Shown: positions 1 through 9,439 of the stretch, one piece after another
How the letters are laid out: each line of letters starts with the position of its first letter
How positions within the stretch are numbered: position 1 is the stretch's first letter
Source: Corythucha ciliata
Lineage: Eukaryota > Arthropoda > Insecta > Hemiptera > Tingidae
NCBI GenBank assembly: GCA_038030265.1
Contig: CM075941.1
Location: 3,720,001 to 3,784,000 of the forward strand
Direction: 5' to 3'
Length of the DNA: 64,000 nt
The notes under the pieces: model-generated
Told to the model about the DNA's origin: nothing
The model's input: the letters and a program-made list of their open reading frames with translations, nothing else
Database searches by the model: none
Position numbers and translations under genes: made by a program

Positions 1-608
1 TCCGCTTGCTGTAGGTTTGCTCTCAGTGCGGCGAGCGATTCGTTCTTCAGCATTGCCACTCGCTCCAGGAATCTCGGCTGCAGGCCCCTCAGGATGAGAC
101 GAATAGTTTCACCCTCGGAAACCCCGTCCCCGGCCCGGTGACAGAGGGCAAGAACTTCGTTGAAAAAAGCACTGGCGGGCTCGTTGGGCCCTTGGCGCCG
201 GGCCATGAGCTTATAGTACCATTCTTCACTCAGGGTTCCGGCCGTGAAAGCTTGTTTTAAACCTTCTGCTGCCCCCTCGTACGAAGTCCACTCGGTTTCA
301 GTTCGGTCAAACCAATCCGACGCGAGGCCCTCCAAGTAGCACGGGAGTTGGATGAGTTTCACGTCCGCGGTCCATCCATTTGCTCTCGCGGCTCGGTCGA
401 AAGCCCTGATGAACTTTTGTGGGTCCTGTTCAGGCGTTCCCCGGAAAACTGGTGGTTTCACGGCCGCCGCCATATCTGCCGTTTTTGGTTTCCGAATCGA
501 TTCCTCGTCACTCGACAAATCCAAACTTGACACACTTCCTTCGCCGTTGGACCCTGCCCCGCTCCGCGTCTTCACCATTGACCGAAAACCGCGACCCGAG
601 TCCACCAT
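1..608 (-). CDS. Ty3/gypsy-type Gag, N-terminal part (runs off window start)
   Basis: The reverse strand is open from an ATG at 608 down to base 1 (about 202 codons, no stop), so only the N-terminal part is visible. The first ~60 residues are charged, Gly/Ser-rich and low in complexity. They are followed by a retrotransposon Gag capsid fold: a start MAAAVKPPVFRGTPEQDP, then LEGLASDWFD, then a W-containing helix region and LILRGLQPRF near the window edge. This is the usual pattern of the Retrotrans_gag family, which forms the virus-like particle. The protease, reverse transcriptase and integrase would lie outside the window. A PBS-like sequence and an LTR edge sit upstream (672-690), consistent with a 5' gag position. 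An in-frame stop lies shortly upstream of the ATG. GC-rich compared with the neighbouring AT-rich elements. Overlapping forward-strand frames are shadows. Confidence 0.8.
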   Translation of the reverse strand, partial: MVDSGRGFRSMVKTRSGAGSNGEGSVSSLDLSSDEESIRKPKTADMAAAVKPPVFRGTPEQDPQKFIRAFDRAARANGWTADVKLIQLPCYLEGLASDWFDRTETEWTSYEGAAEGLKQAFTAGTLSEEWYYKLMARRQGPNEPASAFFNEVLALCHRAGDGVSEGETIRLILRGLQPRFLERVAMLKNESLAALRANLQQA

Positions 609-671
609 CACTTTCTTGTCCCCTTTTTTTTCCCCCACTTTCCCATTCCCATCCTCACGGACTTTGCCTTA

Positions 672-687
672 CCCGGCGCCTCCACCA
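672..687 (-). other. Putative tRNA primer-binding site of the gag element
   Basis: On the minus strand this reads TGGTGGAGGCGCCGGG, i.e. TGG followed by what would be the complement of a tRNA acceptor stem and T-stem (plus-strand CCCGGCGCCTCCACCA). It lies 2 bp inside a TG/CA-type LTR edge at 690 and upstream of gag, as a PBS should. The primer tRNA was not identified. Confidence 0.55.
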
Positions 688-689
688 GT

Positions 690-1005
690 TGTTACGCCCC
701 CACCGGCGTAGCCAGGACGGGAATAGGGGATCGGTAAAGAATTACTGTTGTCCCAAGACGAACACAGATCCTTTTATTACTTTAAATACACCGAACGACA
801 TAACACTTCGCAAAACCACCAAAAACAGTCCTCCCTCCTTCTTGTCTTTTCACTTTTATTTCCGCCGCTTCCCTCGCCCACCCCCCGGGTCGTCCTCCCT
901 GCTCATGGCTAATTCCTTTTTATTCTCATCCTTTTCGTCGGGGGCGGTCTGGCTCGCCGCCTTGAGTTGTTGAAGGTAGGGGGGGGGGTGTCTCCTTTCC
1001 TTACA
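690..1005 (-). repeat. Probable 5' LTR of the gag element (outer end uncertain)
   Basis: The LTR's inner edge is the plus-strand TGTTACG at 690, directly beside the PBS. The outer edge is a guess: a TTACA at about 1005 would give TG...CA termini. The stretch is GC-rich with a G run near 978. Only one LTR is in the window, so neither length nor target duplication can be checked. Confidence 0.35.
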
Positions 1006-1491
1006 ATATTACTCCAAAATAAGTTGAAGAGAGTCTCTCTCTGTATATCCGAGAACGAACCGCAATATCGTTTTTTTGATCCTGAACAAACTTTGGACGT
1101 ACAAGGAGGTCCCATAGTTCGAGCTTCTCTTTTCTCCCCTCGTTTGGGTTTACCATCACGTTCCCGTTGCCATCCTATGTACTCTTTTCCAAGTAGCTCC
1201 TGCCACATCGTCAGTTCTCACTTCACCAATAAAACGAATGTCGGATACAGAGTTGCCATCGACAACGAAGAGGATGCGCCTTCAAAGCTTGACCGAAGAA
1301 GAAAGTGACCAGATCACGACGTCGTCATCAGTGTATACTGTGACTTCAGCGTCTCAGGATGACTCAAATAGCAACGAGCTGTATGAGGCTTACGTCGGTA
1401 TGGAGATGTTGAAGGAAGCTCTAGCCTCCGCATCACAACTTTTTATTTAGAGAATCGGCCGAAGCTGTACTTGGGTATACCACCCCAATGT

Positions 1492-2253
1492 ATGTTCATA
1501 ATAACTTTTCTGCAGGAAAGTACTTCTTGCAGGACACGAGACATCATGCTCGTGCTTAAAAAAATTAAGTGTAATTTACCATTCTGGATGCTGGGAGACG
1601 ATTTTGGTATCTCAGAAAGTAGTGCATCCCGTCTATTTGGGGCAACCTGCCCAAAAATTGCTGCATATTTATCTCAATTAGTTTATTGGCCTGATTCAAG
1701 AAACGTTAGGATACAGCTCCCTATTCCTTTCAGGAAGAAGTACAGAAATGTTGTTTCCATTATCGATTGCCTAGAAATTCAAATAGAAAGACCTAGTAAT
1801 GCTTTGCACCAAGCAATGACTTGGTCTAATTACTATCAATGTAATACTGTTAAATATTTAATTTCATGCTCCCCTAGTGGATTTATAAACTTTGTATCGG
1901 ACGGTTTCGGTGGAAGAGTATCGGATTCGGAACTGACGGTAGAAAGCCTTCCCCACTGGAAAGACATTCTAGCTGATCGTGGATTCAAAAATCTAGATTT
2001 CACGTTGAGTAAACAAAATTGCAAACTAATAAGACCCCCCTCGGTTGCCAAAGGGAAAAAATTGACAAAACTTCAAGTAACTCATGGCAGAAGCATTGCG
2101 AGTTTAAGAGTGCATGTGGAAAGAGTAATAGGTAGGATAAGGGAATATAGAATAGTTTTACCTCACAGTACTGTGGACAATAAATTGATTGGTTTTTTGG
2201 ATTGCATAATGGCGATTATTGCCGGTTTGGTAAATGTACAAAGCTTGCTTTAA
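1492..2253 (+). CDS. ISL2EU-type DDE transposase (DDE_Tnp_4-like), C-terminal catalytic part
   Basis: Cut-and-paste transposase of the ISL2EU/IS4EU group. The open frame begins before the first ATG (1492) and ends TAA at 2253. Visible elements in order: a helix-turn-helix-like stretch (GDDFGISESSASRLF), then IIDCLEIQIERPS with the first catalytic Asp, TWSNYYQCNTVKYL, a second acidic site in the segment FVSDGFGGRVSDSELT, ILADRGF, and SLRVHVERVIGRIREYRI carrying the catalytic Glu. These are the conserved blocks of DDE_Tnp_4 proteins. An N-terminal exon (a THAP domain in many relatives) is not convincingly present. A separate open stretch at 1238-1450 is out of frame with it and unrecognised. 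It converges on the YqaJ gene only about 150 bp away, the two-gene arrangement known for ISL2EU elements. No internal stop in the catalytic core. Confidence 0.8.
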   Translation: MFIITFLQESTSCRTRDIMLVLKKIKCNLPFWMLGDDFGISESSASRLFGATCPKIAAYLSQLVYWPDSRNVRIQLPIPFRKKYRNVVSIIDCLEIQIERPSNALHQAMTWSNYYQCNTVKYLISCSPSGFINFVSDGFGGRVSDSELTVESLPHWKDILADRGFKNLDFTLSKQNCKLIRPPSVAKGKKLTKLQVTHGRSIASLRVHVERVIGRIREYRIVLPHSTVDNKLIGFLDCIMAIIAGLVNVQSLL

Positions 2254-2407
2254 TGACCATTAATGAACAATATGTCATAAAGAAATAAGAAAAGGTAATG
2301 AAAATAACATAAGAAAATAAGAAACATTGGTGTTTTACAAGGGGTGTTATTAATTTTAATAATAATGACTTTGTACGTAAAATAGGAAGAAGACAATAAG
2401 GCAGTAA

Positions 2408-3963
2408 TTACAGCAACTTCAAAATACACTTCCTCCAGAAATCAAGACTGTTTTCAATAAGATCCTTAAGCAGTTGTTCATCTTTTGTCACCCATTTGTG
2501 GAAAAAAACGCTATCGGTTTCAAAATTGGGGCTGGCCACTATGACCAACCCATGTTTTACACCACACATTTCCATTTGTAAATGGATTTGCGCCATCAAT
2601 TTGGGTGCAATTACTCCATGAGCATTTATGTATGCTCCCACCGTCTTTTCTTTCGTGGGACATTTGACCTCGACCACGAAGTCCGGGCCCAAAGCGTTCG
2701 GAGAGGCACCGAAGACGGGGACATCTGGGCGTAGGACGAAGCCTGATTCCCGTAGGCGCAATTTTAATTTTCTCGCAACAACTTTGATCACTTCTTTCTC
2801 CAGAGCTTTTCCTCTTGCCATCGCCAAGCTCATAAATTTGCGAGACGCTCCCAAAATTTTATTGACTAACGCCCCGTCCTCGGTGGAGCAGCGAGATGCC
2901 CCGTAAATAACTGAGGCAGTTATTCGGCCATATCTGAACAAAAGAAGAAGATGAAAAAAAACATTTGTCTATAACATTTTTTCAAGGCAAAAGGGGCGGA
3001 ACCAGTTGAAAAACTGTTTACCTGAGCTCAAACCATTGCCTTGAATCACTCTGGCCTTTCGTCTCTTTTTCGGCTTCTTGGCAATTTGCAGCAGTCATAA
3101 ATGATTTGCAGTATGCAAGGAAGTCGTTGACTGGGCTTTCTTCATCATATTTTATTTTAAGAGTGTGCAATGACAAGGGGTTTATCATTTGCAGGGAAGA
3201 AGGCATATTATGAACCCCAACAGTGACGCTTTGTTGACACACAATGTCCCTGAATCCGGGGATCACTGCTGGTCTGTCAACATACCTCTTCCCTGCAATC
3301 TCCCTTAACGTCATTTTCTTGGTGTTGACAACTTCGGACAGCCTGACCTCCTTCCAATACGATTGAACAGACGTCGGAGCCGGCTCCTCACTCCGTCGGT
3401 GTACCCAGAAAAGAAAAGCAATCGAGTGCTTGCATCCGGCTAAAACCCCGAAAATCACAAGTGGTGTGAGTAACAATGAATTAGAAATTCATAGGCAGTT
3501 GCAGCCTAAGCATAAACTGATTCGCTTGGCAAGTAAATGCTTATTGGTATTGAACTACAGAAATATCGAACAAGCTGTATGGATTACCTTCTGAGGCAGT
3601 GCAGTCTAAGCACTTCGCTTCCTTCACGGAGTCATTATTTTCGTCGACTACCAATCTCACTGAGTAGGGCTTGAGCCTAATTTTATGCTCCGGCGTCACT
3701 TTAGCGAGCATGGTGAGGAGAGAGCCTTCTCTTTTTAGCTCTACCATGCCAATGCTCTCGTCTCCATATTCAGGCCTAGCCGATCTGAGAAGGCAAGAAA
3801 AAAACATGAAACGCAAGGACTAGGATGAAAATATTCATTGATTGGTAAACTCATCCTGAAAGAGAGAAACACTTGAAGGTAAACAAAAGACTTACTTCTC
3901 GAATTTCACTCCAGAAGATTCACTAGTGAAAATAGTCCTGTGAAGGAACTCGCAAACTGTCAT
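2408..3963 (-). CDS. YqaJ-like (lambda-exonuclease fold) protein of an ISL2EU transposon, four exons
   Basis: I resolved four exons on the minus strand: 3963-3896, 3784-3588, 3439-3022 and 2933-2408. All three introns have GT...AG ends and the joined length is 1209 nt, exactly 403 codons including the stop, with no internal stop. Near residues 81-93 there is a SWIM-like Cys pattern (CLDC, then CKH after the second splice junction), followed by HRRSEEP. The nuclease domain starts near residue 228 (RYGRITAS) and contains GASPNALGPDFVVEVKCP (about 303-320) and a Gln-rich helix AQIHLQ (about 342-346). In the YqaJ/lambda exonuclease family the D...ExK motif binds metal; here the Asp position before EVK reads Asn. 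Partner of the convergent transposase. Its role in transposition is unknown. The start at 3963 is the first ATG of the first exon that fits; further upstream exons are not excluded. Confidence 0.82.
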
Positions 3964-4527
3964 AAAACTTCATTAAGGTAAATTTGCCGATGTCGCAATA
4001 ACATATCCTTCGTGCGGCATGTTTGGCTAGTTAAATCGGAAATAATCACCTGCGTTTGATAGACAGTGACTTTGCATCCCGAGGATAACAGTACCCCCAA
4101 ATACATATAAGTAACCTCCTTCTTATCAACAATTTAAAACTTGTTTCTTAAATTAAATACTGCTCGGATAATTTTTTCATATATATTTCACTATTAAATA
4201 AGCATATTACGGTGCTTTGGAAGTAATTTGCACTTAAAATTCGACTACCCAATAGTTCCTCATTTGACGACACGCATCTTCTTTTTTTCTCCTATTAAAA
4301 TACTCATTATTTGATGGATCCCACAGTAATTCATGGCCTTTGTATAGTTCAATGAGAACTAAATTCTTTTCTTCTTCGTCCACACTGGCCAAAAAACCAC
4401 ACTAAACTGAACGAAGCCGCTGAGGATGCTCGGTGAACCTTCTTTTCCCCCCAAATACCCTGCCAGCGTGTGCCTGCTAATCTTCAAAGGGTTCTCGAAA
4501 AAACCGACTTTTGGTGGATCGCAAAAA
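3964..4527. other. AT-rich stretch without recognised gene
   Basis: AT-rich sequence between the YqaJ start and the MULE. I see no convincing coding exon and could not find the outer terminal inverted repeat of the ISL2EU element here. Confidence 0.4.
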
Positions 4528-5200
4528 GGGGGGAATGCCCGATACCGCGCGTCCCATTACCGCGCGTGCGGTCAAATCTCCCACTACCGCGTGCGTATCA
4601 TGCAGCAGTCCCACTACCGCGTGGATTGTGATGCGATCCACGAATGTGACGAAACTTTCTTCCGAAGGGCATTCAGCTGCAATCAACAACCAGCCTTCGT
4701 CAACCAAGTCCGGGGGGATGAGAGCGAGAGAAGAACATTTCCACACGTGACGCCGGAATGTTTCACTTGTTTTATACTCAGTGCAAAGACCGTTCTTTTG
4801 TATGTTTCTCCAAATACACTGATTAAAATGAAAAAAACAAAGAGATACGGAGCAGTCAGGAAACACTTTGTTTATTGATTTAATAACAGCCATCTCGCAA
4901 TCTACTTTGAACGTCGTCGGATTGAAACCAGGAACGCAAGTTTTTAGGCGGGAAAACATTCTAAAGTATGACTGCTCAGCGTCAGTCAGCACACGTATGG
5001 CCGGACACTCTTATTACTTCCGTTCTTTCTTTATCAGTAGTGAGTCTCCCTTTGCACGGTTCCTTAACGCATTCCCAATTCGTCGTAGTTTTGTTCTCCC
5101 TCTTGCGCCGGTATTGAAAACCTAAAAAAAAAAAAAAAAGAAAAAGAAGGAAACTTACACGATTTTTTGAAGAGAGATGAATACACGATTTTTTGTCCAT
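4528..5200 (-). pseudogene. MULE transposase fragment with FLYWCH-type zinc finger
   Basis: Two reverse-strand pieces. The upstream one (about 5200-4982) has the FLYWCH zinc-finger pattern: WECVKEPCKGRL followed about 17 residues later by SGHTC, preceded by FQYRRKRENKT. The downstream one (4992-4528, reading from a non-ATG codon) matches the central part of a Mutator-like transposase: a DCEMAVIKSINKVFPDC block followed by LCFFHFNQCIWRNIQ and a C-terminal GWLLIAAECPSEESF region. The first catalytic Asp region is missing between the two, and a T-rich run (on the minus strand) sits upstream of the finger. The reading frame then runs into the terminal repeats. It is a deleted, non-functional copy. 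Known FLYWCH-MULE combinations in insects make the assignment reasonable. Confidence 0.65.
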
Positions 5201-5510
5201 GCGATGTTCTTCAAAACTTGCTCAACCAACCATCAGACACAAGAGTGGCGTTTCCCCTCGCACTTTCTATAAAACTTATATCTTTTTTTGTCGAAGCCAT
5301 CACTCATTACATAACCGATCGAAACTGACTAATACGGACGACACTACATAGGCACCTACCTACGATTTCTTGAGGGCGCGCGGTAGTGGGAACCAAACTG
5401 AAGGAAGTGGAGGTATAAACATAAACACGCGCGGTATTGGGACGTTTGGCAAAAAACAGGTCGATTAACGACACGCGCGGTAATGGGGCGCGCGGTATCG
5501 GGAAGCCCCC
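4528..5510 (-). mobile_element. MULE derivative with repeat-rich terminal inverted repeats
   Basis: The two ends are inverted copies: left GGGGGGAATGCCCGATACC at 4528 and right, read in reverse, GGGGGCTTCCCGATACC ending at 5510, both continuing into CGCGCG(T/C)CCCATTACCGCGCGTG. Inside each end the unit CCCANTACCGCG recurs three to four times (4541-4625 and 5375-5505), in the same outward orientation. The interior holds MULE transposase and FLYWCH remnants. No convincing 8-11 bp target duplication was found at the edges I chose. Confidence 0.7.
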
Positions 5511-5930
5511 TTCTAAACCACGGCCTAAATGTCATTCATAATTGATTGATATCTTTCTAACTTACGAGGGCATGAATGAAATGCACTTTTCCCGACAGGC
5601 TGCTGTCGGAACATTTTTTTTTTTGGACAATATAACTTCGCGAAAATGGTTTCGTCTGGTTCAAGTCTTAAGAGATATTGTTCTTGAAAAGTGCCGGATC
5701 CTCCCACAATTGTTTTTGAAATTGTGAGACCCATGTGTGCTGTTGGTGGTGGCACAGCATTGTACTGTGTGCTCTTTTAGGGTTTGTCACCAAAATTACC
5801 CTAAATACAGCTGGAAGAGAGATTTTTCAGTTGTACTGAAAAATATGAGACTGTGTCAAAAAATAATGAATAAATTAGGTAAAACCTATCCTACTAGATA
5901 GCTTAAAAGCGTCTGGGAGTCTTAAAATTT
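5511..5930. other. Unassigned spacer between MULE and LINE
   Basis: AT-rich sequence with a short T run near 5617. A 76-codon reverse frame (5525-5755) shows no recognisable motif. Nothing further supported. Confidence 0.4.
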
Positions 5931-6224
5931 TTTATTTTATTTTTTTTTATTTTTATTTATGGCGAAATACAAAACATATAAAGAAAGTAACTCCTTTTTC
6001 AAAACTTGCCTGCTCCTAAAAAAGAACTGAGTCCTGTGTTAAGGAGCAGAGTCTATATATATCAATAATAATTACAACACCAAGTCAAACAAAAAAACAA
6101 AACAACAATGCCATGAATTCAACAATACTCAAACTATCATAATATGAAACAAATTACTAATAGTAAACAATAGCAAAGCAAAACTAAAAGTAAACAAAGC
6201 ACAGCAAAAAATAAAGAAAATTTC

Positions 6225-6850
6225 CTACAAATTTTGAATAATATTTAAAATGTGTTTCTTAAAGATTTCAATCGAATGCCAATTATTAAGATTAATTTTA
6301 TTATCGTAAAAGAACTTGACAGCTGTATAAAAAGACGCTCTTCTAAATGTCTCAGTTCTGAAAAAAGGTAACACAATATCAGTAGTATTTCTAGTTCTTC
6401 TATTTGAGACCTCAATCGTAGAACAAAGCTTAGCACTATAAACACGTACACAAGAACTAAACAAATGTATTTGCTTTAATTTAAGTACATTGAACTCTTC
6501 ATACAATCGCAAACTTGGATATACCGGGGTTTTCTTAAGTAATACTTTAATAACAATATTTTGAACTGTTTGAAGAGGTTTTAAGTGTGTACTACACGTG
6601 CTGCCCCACATCGAAACTCCGTAATTCAACAACGAATTAACTAAAGCAAAATACACAGTTCTAAGTAGATCAAACGTTAGAATTTCCCTTAAAATTTTAA
6701 ACACATAAAACAGCTTTCTAACTCTATTCACTAAGCACAAGATATGTTCCTTGAATTTAAGTCTATAATCAATTAATATACCCAAGTACTTATGCTGCTT
6801 AACAAAATCCAACTTTCGACAATTACAATCCATTGAGCTGACAACACAAG
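6225..6850 (-). pseudogene. LINE reverse transcriptase, C-terminal part (copy 1)
   Basis: Reverse frame of about 200 codons corresponding to the region after the catalytic palm: HKYLGILID, FKEHILCLVNRVRKLFYVFK, NYGVSMWGS and a C-terminal IEIFKKHILNIIQNL before the stop. The same region is present in the second copy (21,014-22,078), where it is continuous with the FADDTA catalytic motif. Here it is cut at 6850 by the BEL/Pao insertion. It is inactive by separation from its N-terminal part at 9440-11,496. Confidence 0.85.
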
Positions 6851-7036
6851 TGGGGTGGCGAATTCCAGCCCCAAGAAAAAGTTAATGATCGAAAATTAAT
6901 CTCTAATTGAATTATTGATAATTCTTCCGGAGGACCGTTTGATTGGCTTTGGGTGGAAAATAAAAGGACGACCACTTACCTTTCAGTGATCGCTGTTGTC
7001 CGTAGTTCCTTCTGCTTATAAAAAGGAAGGAGGGAA
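6851..7036 (-). repeat. 3' LTR remnant of the BEL/Pao element
   Basis: Starts TGGGGTGGCGAATTCC like the complete LTR at 8962 and follows it almost base for base until GGAGGGAAC. It then jumps into protease coding sequence instead of the rest of the LTR. Confidence 0.85.
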
Positions 7037-8663
7037 CAACGTCTATGTTGACCGTTGTCGCTGGTAAGGAGTCAGTGATTTCGTCCAACACGAGGGCGTC
7101 CATATCGAAAGTCTTCTGTGGATGTACTCTAGATGAAAATGAAATGGAGACTTTCTCCTTTATAGGGGCCGTTCCTTTGGCCAAACAGGACACTTGTAGT
7201 CGTATGGGAGTCGTGATGAGGCCCAGACGTTCGCACGCCTCCTTGCGTATAAAATTGGCTTGAGAACCTCCATCCAACAGTGCGCGCAGCATATATGGCT
7301 GCCCAGATCGACCTAACACAACGACTTGGGCTGTAGATAACAAAACTAAGGAGTGACGACACATATTGGAAACGACGGTGGGTGATGAGATCGGCTCGGG
7401 TGTTGCCGCCGAAACCGTGCCTACCTCCTTCGAAGGTGTAAGTGACCGTGGACTACCTTTCTTCCCCGAATTGTCAAAGTGGAGTAGACCATGGTGGCGC
7501 TTTTTGCAATGAGAACAGCTAAACTTGGACATACACTTGTCGGCATTGTGTGATCGTGACAAACAATTAAAGCAGCGACGCTCTTTCTTCACGTGATCGA
7601 AGCGTTGTTGGGTGCTCATTTTTTGAAATGCTGAACACTTATACCAAGGATGCGAGGGATTGGTTTTACATAAAACGCAAGTGGAGCTTCCAGGGGAACA
7701 AGTATTCTGAGGTGAAGACAGCTGATGGGCCACGAGCACTTGAGGACTCCGCCCACTACCCTTCGATACCGATGCTGAAGCCGGCTTCCCTTGTCTAGCC
7801 AGGATTTTAGTCTGAGATCGGACAAAATCGACCAACTCATTAAAACTAGGAACAGCCTCCTCCCTCGACGACATGTCGAAGTACCGAACTGTTTCGGAGT
7901 CCAGCTTTTTACAAGCGACGTTTACCAGAAAAAAATCAAATAAATTATCTATCTTCAACGATTGAATTGCGAGTGCTGATTCAACAAAGCCTTCTAAAAA
8001 ATTGTTCAGACCCTTCTCTGACTCATGTGCAATCGGTTTAAAATTCATGAGTTTATCTAAATAATAATTCCCTAAAGCTCTACGATCCTCGAACCTGTTA
8101 ACAAGCGTTTCCAATAAAAGCTTATAGTTTCCCTCTGAAGGAGGAATGCCAGTGATAATGCTCTTCGCGCTACCCGTTAAATGGGTTACCAAATAATTAA
8201 CCTTCTGAAGGTCTGACAATGATTTATTTTGATCAATCAATTTTATGAACAATTGGTGAAAGGGAACCCAATTCTCAGGTGAGCCGTCAAATTTCATTAT
8301 TTGAATAGGTTCAAGTTTAAGTTTGCAGGTCGGCGTGAGCTCCCCCCGATCCTCACGCCCCACCGTTGCTGAACAAGTCCATTTGTCGTGAACAACAGCG
8401 ATTTCGTCAGCTACGTCTTGATAGGCCGAAATTCTATCAAAAGAAGGGGTATGAGTTTCGGATACATCGAGGCTTACTTCTTCCAATTCCTCCACGAAAT
8501 TTTTGAACTCAATAAATTCTTTGGGAATTGACTTGGCTTTGATTAGAAAAATTGATTTATTTTCCTCTGTAACGCGCTTCGACAGCTCATAAACCTTTTG
8601 CAATTGAGAAAACAAACATTCAACGCGAGCAATTAAAATCTTAACTCTACCCTTCCCAGCCAT
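6912..8663 (-). CDS. BEL/Pao Gag-protease, truncated and fused to LTR sequence
   Basis: Long open reverse frame; the ATG chosen at 8663 begins MAGKGRVKIL, the open frame extends slightly further without ATG. Gag occupies the first ~350 residues (core motif FDGSPENWVPFHQLF, typical of Pao-family Gag). A Cys/His cluster of BEL type follows: CVLCKTNPSHPWYKC, then CFNCLSRSHNADKC and CSHCKKRHHGLLH. Next is an aspartic protease with the active-site block LLDGGSQANFI (Gly where most families have Asp-Ser/Thr-Gly, so the catalytic Asp-X-Gly order here is D-G-G). The last ~33 residues, from VPSFLFISRR to the stop, are translated LTR, created by the internal deletion. Such a product could act only with helper enzymes. 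Confidence 0.85.
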   Translation of the reverse strand: MAGKGRVKILIARVECLFSQLQKVYELSKRVTEENKSIFLIKAKSIPKEFIEFKNFVEELEEVSLDVSETHTPSFDRISAYQDVADEIAVVHDKWTCSATVGREDRGELTPTCKLKLEPIQIMKFDGSPENWVPFHQLFIKLIDQNKSLSDLQKVNYLVTHLTGSAKSIITGIPPSEGNYKLLLETLVNRFEDRRALGNYYLDKLMNFKPIAHESEKGLNNFLEGFVESALAIQSLKIDNLFDFFLVNVACKKLDSETVRYFDMSSREEAVPSFNELVDFVRSQTKILARQGKPASASVSKGSGRSPQVLVAHQLSSPQNTCSPGSSTCVLCKTNPSHPWYKCSAFQKMSTQQRFDHVKKERRCFNCLSRSHNADKCMSKFSCSHCKKRHHGLLHFDNSGKKGSPRSLTPSKEVGTVSAATPEPISSPTVVSNMCRHSLVLLSTAQVVVLGRSGQPYMLRALLDGGSQANFIRKEACERLGLITTPIRLQVSCLAKGTAPIKEKVSISFSSRVHPQKTFDMDALVLDEITDSLPATTVNIDVVPSFLFISRRNYGQQRSLKGKWSSFYFPPKANQTVLRKNYQ

Positions 8664-8961
8664 TTGTGATAAATAGTGCAAAATTAACAAAAAGAACTTC
8701 CAGTGATGTGTGAGTAGGCAAAAAATGAAATGTGTGGGTGTTTGTTACTCCTTCCTAATGAAGTGAGAACGACGAATGAACGAAGTGGGGAAGGTGAAAA
8801 GAAAGCTCCGTACTCAGTAAAATGAAAAGATATCTTCTGGGTGAATATTAAACCTTGAACAAAATCTTTCCTAATCTTTTCTTTGTTGTTTAGAAAGTGG
8901 ACTCTTCACTCCTTTTTAAAACTGGTTTTACATTAATCCGGCGGCGGAGGAACCAAACAAA

Positions 8962-9439
8962 TGGGGTGGCGAATTCCAGCCCCAAGAAAAAGTTAATGAT
9001 TGAAAATTAATCTCTAATTGAATTATTGATAATTCTTCCGGAGGACCGTTTGATTGGCTTTGGGTGGAAAATAAAAGGACGACCACTTACCTTTCAGTGA
9101 TCGCTGTTGTCCGTAGTTCCTTCTGCTTATAAAAAGGAAGGAGGGAACCAAAGGATGCCGGCATATAAAGGTCAGGGGGTGAGGTGGTTTCGACACTGAA
9201 TTCAGCGATTGTCCTTTTCCCCTTTCTAGCCACAATATTCAAATTCAGAAGTGATTAAATTTGCACCCAAATTAACACTCTTCAAACTACTGAGCACCTT
9301 ACGCATTGGCTGGGGAAAACCTACTACCTATGAAGGAATGAACAAGGGGGAACAAAGGGCTAAGGAGTTTTATCTCTTTCCCCTTCTTTTTAGATCTCAA
9401 ATTAAACCCATTTTCCCGGTTCTTTAAAGCGCGCAAACA
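8962..9439 (-). repeat. Complete 5' LTR of the BEL/Pao element
   Basis: 478-bp repeat; read on the minus strand it begins TGTTTGCGCGC and ends CGCCACCCCA. The first half shared with 6851-7036 differs at about one visible position, so the insertion is recent. A Gly/Arg-rich promoter or TATA box was not pinned down. Confidence 0.8.

Larger units (their letters stand above)
6851..9439 (-). mobile_element. BEL/Pao LTR retrotransposon with a large internal deletion
   Basis: Direct repeats define the LTRs: a complete one at 8962-9439 (478 bp, TG...CA on the minus strand) and a 186-bp remnant at 6851-7036, about 99% identical over the shared part. Comparison with the uninterrupted LINE copy near 21,631 shows the flanks: CAAG occurs on both sides (6847-6850 and 9440-9443), part of a longer shared AACACAAG, so the target duplication is 4 bp or up to 8 bp. 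Reverse transcriptase, RNase H and integrase are missing; Gag-protease is fused directly to the 3' LTR remnant. Confidence 0.85.

Noticed and set aside
348..973. Forward ORFs of up to 184 codons
   Set aside because: They overlap the minus-strand Gag, which has clear family motifs; the forward products are Pro/Ser/Arg-rich shadows of GC-rich sequence.
967..1450. Possible THAP domain of the ISL2EU transposase
   Set aside because: A SSHF-like word is present but the C2CH cysteines and their spacing are not.
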